64,000 nucleotides of DNA from Paenibacillus flagellatus (lineage in GTDB: Bacteria > Bacillota > Bacilli > Paenibacillales > NBRC-103111), in assembly GCF_003217775.1 (NCBI RefSeq), contig NZ_QJVJ01000004.1, positions 1 to 64,000 on the forward strand, in the 5' to 3' direction. Within the stretch, counting starts at the first letter, position 1. Every line of letters begins with the position of its first letter. Shown piece after piece: positions 62,216 to 64,000 of the stretch. The position numbers were made by a program, and so were the translations under genes. Under the pieces are notes generated by a model, which was not told where the DNA came from, searched no databases, and saw nothing but the letters and a program-made list of their open reading frames with translations.

Positions 62216-63145
62216 ATGGAATTCAGGCAGCTGCTGTACGCCATCCAAATCGCCGCCGAAAAAAACTTTTCGCGGGCGGCCGAAAAGCTCCACATCGCCC
62301 AGCCTTCGCTCAGCCAGCAGCTGTCCAAGCTGGAAAAGGAGCTGGGCGTCCTGCTGTTCCACCGCAACACGAACTCGGTCGAGCTGACGCACGCCGGAGC
62401 CGTCTTCGTCGACAAGGCGCAAAAAATCGTCGACATGGTCGGCGAAATCCGCCAGGAGATGGACGACATTTCGCAATTGCGCAAAGGGAAGCTGATCATC
62501 GGCAGTATGCCGATTACCGGCGCCCATATGCTCCCGCTCGTCCTCCCCGTTTTCCGGCAGCGGTACCCCGATATCGAAATCGTGCTGATCGAAGAGACGT
62601 CCGCCAACTTGACGCAGCTGACGGCCGACGGCCGGACCGACCTCAGCCTGCTGTCGCTGCCGCTTCACGAGCAGTCGCTCGAATACGACGTGCTCGTGGA
62701 GGAGGAAATCCGGCTGGCGGTTCCTCCCGATCATCCGTTCGCATCGATGGCGTCGGGCGACGGGACCGTCGATTTGGCCCGCTTCGAACGGGAGCCGTTC
62801 GTCGTACTCAAGAAAGGCCAGGGCTTGCGCCAAACGGCGATCGACTTATGCCTTGCCGCCGGCTTCGCGCCCCGCATCGCCTTCGAGAGCAGCAACATCG
62901 AGACGGTCCAGTCGCTCGTGGCGGCCGGCATGGGCGTCGCCTTCGTGCCCGCCATGGTCGAGCGGGGCAAATGGAGCGAGAACGCCCCCGTCTACTTGTC
63001 CATCGCAAGCCGGCCGACGCGGACGCTCGTCATCGCGAGAAGAAAAGGCCGGTACGTGTCGAAGGCGGCGGAGGCGTTCATATCCACGGCGAGAGAACTG
63101 ATCGGGCGGACACGGATAGAGAGAGGACCGGGATCGGATGGATGA
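62216..63145 (+). CDS. LysR family transcriptional regulator
   Basis: 309 residues; GCGAGGAC precedes ATG 62216. N-terminal HTH with QLLYAIQIAAEKNFSRAAEKLHIAQPSLSQQLSKLEKELG, then a type 2 periplasmic-binding effector domain (GSMPITGAHMLPLVLPVFRQRYPDIEIVLIEE). It overlaps the next gene by 8 bases. Its target may be leuCD or the adjacent hydrolase; the effector is unknown. Its 3' overlap argues for co-expression with the MBL gene. Confidence 0.9.
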   Translation: MEFRQLLYAIQIAAEKNFSRAAEKLHIAQPSLSQQLSKLEKELGVLLFHRNTNSVELTHAGAVFVDKAQKIVDMVGEIRQEMDDISQLRKGKLIIGSMPITGAHMLPLVLPVFRQRYPDIEIVLIEETSANLTQLTADGRTDLSLLSLPLHEQSLEYDVLVEEEIRLAVPPDHPFASMASGDGTVDLARFEREPFVVLKKGQGLRQTAIDLCLAAGFAPRIAFESSNIETVQSLVAAGMGVAFVPAMVERGKWSENAPVYLSIASRPTRTLVIARRKGRYVSKAAEAFISTARELIGRTRIERGPGSDG

Positions 63146-63908
63146 ATTGACGTTTTTGGGGACGGGCGATTCGATGGGAGTGCCGCGGGTATATTGCGAC
63201 TGCGCCGTTTGTACGGAAGCGCGGTCGACCGGCCGGAACCGGCGATTCCGCTCGTCGGCCATACTCGATACGACCGACGGTCCGCTGCTCATCGATTGCG
63301 GTCCAGACTGGGTCGCGCAGATGGAGGCGATCGGCAGACGTTCGCTGGAAAACGCCCTCGTCACTCACCCTCACCACGACCATATCGCCGGGCTGCCGGA
63401 ATGGCTCGACGCGTGCCGATGGACGAAAAGCAAAGGATCCGTGTACGCGCCGGCCGTCGTGTTCGATACGATCCGCCGGCAATATCCGTGGCTCGAACGG
63501 AAGCTGACGTTCGTCGCGAACGACGGCGGGATGCGGTTCGGCGGCTGGACGATCGTCCCCTGGGAAGTGTGTCACGGGAAAAACGGCACCTCATTCGCCT
63601 ACCGGTTCGAAAAAGACGGATATGCCTGGGCGTACTGTTCCGACGCGATTCGGCTGTCCGAGCAACAAAAAAAGCCGCTTCACGGCTTGAACATGCTTGT
63701 GCTTGGCACCAATTTTTACAAAGAGGACGCTCCGCTCGACACGCGGTCCGTCTACGACATGACGGAGGCGTTCGACCTGATCCGGGAAACGAAGCCGAAG
63801 CGCGCGTTGTTTACGCATATGTCGCACGGCGTCGACGTCGATGCCGGCTACCCGCTGCCCGACGGCGTCGAATTGGCGGTGCAAGGCTTGAAAGTGCGTC
63901 TCGGCTGA
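63138..63908 (+). CDS. MBL-fold metallo-hydrolase (PhnP/RNase Z-like)
   Basis: 256 residues, starting inside the lysR 3' end. The metallo-beta-lactamase motif is THPHHDHIAGLPE (HxHxDH), with further ligands at WEVCHGKNG, CSDAIR and FTHMSHG. The N-terminal GTGDSMGVPRVYCDCAVC carries a Cys cluster typical of the PhnP-like cyclic-phosphate phosphodiesterase group, which suggests an extra zinc site. The substrate is probably a small phosphodiester; unproven. Confidence 0.85.
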   Translation: MDELTFLGTGDSMGVPRVYCDCAVCTEARSTGRNRRFRSSAILDTTDGPLLIDCGPDWVAQMEAIGRRSLENALVTHPHHDHIAGLPEWLDACRWTKSKGSVYAPAVVFDTIRRQYPWLERKLTFVANDGGMRFGGWTIVPWEVCHGKNGTSFAYRFEKDGYAWAYCSDAIRLSEQQKKPLHGLNMLVLGTNFYKEDAPLDTRSVYDMTEAFDLIRETKPKRALFTHMSHGVDVDAGYPLPDGVELAVQGLKVRLG

Positions 63909-63920
63909 TCCGGCCGCTCG

Positions 63921-64000
63921 TCAGCCTTCGGTCCCGCTGCGGCGCTCGTAACGGTACCGGTGAACGACGTTCCGCCAGGCGAGATCGTGGCGCTCCAACG
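63921..64000 (-). CDS. C-terminal fragment of a gene cut by the window edge
   Basis: In minus sense the last 80 bases read ERHDLAWRNVVHRYRYERR and then to TGA at 63921. Length is too short to identify a family; the codon pattern suggests a real gene end. Confidence 0.35.
   Translation of the reverse strand, partial: LERHDLAWRNVVHRYRYERRSGTEG

Overview
The window looks like chromosome from a high-GC, spore-forming member of the Paenibacillaceae (Paenibacillus/Cohnella type). Supporting signs: strong AGGAGG-type ribosome sites, frequent TTG starts, G+C-rich codons, and Bacillales hallmark genes: parE-parC, a SleL/YaaH cortex hydrolase, a GerMN lipoprotein, tandem dynamin DynA, an SLH surface protein, copper-amine-oxidase-N stalk domains and a BmrCD-like heterodimeric ABC exporter. 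I see no rRNA, tRNA, CRISPR array, prophage or intact insertion sequence.

Layout. 1-9 kb: a small membrane protein and a DUF2653 protein, a GH15 alpha-glucosidase plus glucose-dehydrogenase operon, an orphan carbamoyltransferase behind ARG-box-like sites, a secreted six-repeat GH18 protein, a GNAT enzyme and a lipoprotein. 8.7-12.1 kb is a decay zone: a DUF4352 remnant, a yyaL-type gene broken by 29 extra bases at its thioredoxin motif, and a peptidase C26 (PuuD-like) pseudogene. 12.1-24 kb is a carbohydrate or cyclitol accessory block: two Gfo/Idh/MocA dehydrogenases around an unusual thiamine-diphosphate enzyme, a beta-helix protein, a DUF4091-like hydrolase, a beta-propeller, and small regulators and enzymes (VOC, MerR, DinB). 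24-34 kb holds a Zur-like regulator, a SulP transporter, DUF4184, methionine aminopeptidase, a small kinase, an NlpC/P60 hydrolase, a two-component system whose regulator lacks the phosphoacceptor Asp, a PAP2 protein, an RNA-type methyltransferase and MarR.

34.5-57.9 kb is largely minus-strand housekeeping and cell-envelope genes: topoisomerase IV (parE then parC), a three-gene GDSL/ABC operon, sleL, a two-gene ABC exporter with a possible leader ORF, dynA, nth, an SLH protein, and an AMIN-amidase followed by a GerMN lipoprotein. 58.5-64 kb holds leuCD and, on the opposite strand, a LysR regulator with an MBL-fold hydrolase, separated by two poorly characterised genes.

The most interesting signals are: a 41-bp hairpin repeat that abuts the ribosome site of two unrelated genes; a carbamoyltransferase with altered substrate motifs under an ARG-box-like operator; the D53N response regulator; the precise 29-base interruption of yyaL; a 14-bp inverted-repeat element between parE and parC; and the TPP/dehydrogenase/beta-helix cluster. 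Functions are inferred from motifs recalled by eye; no database search was run.
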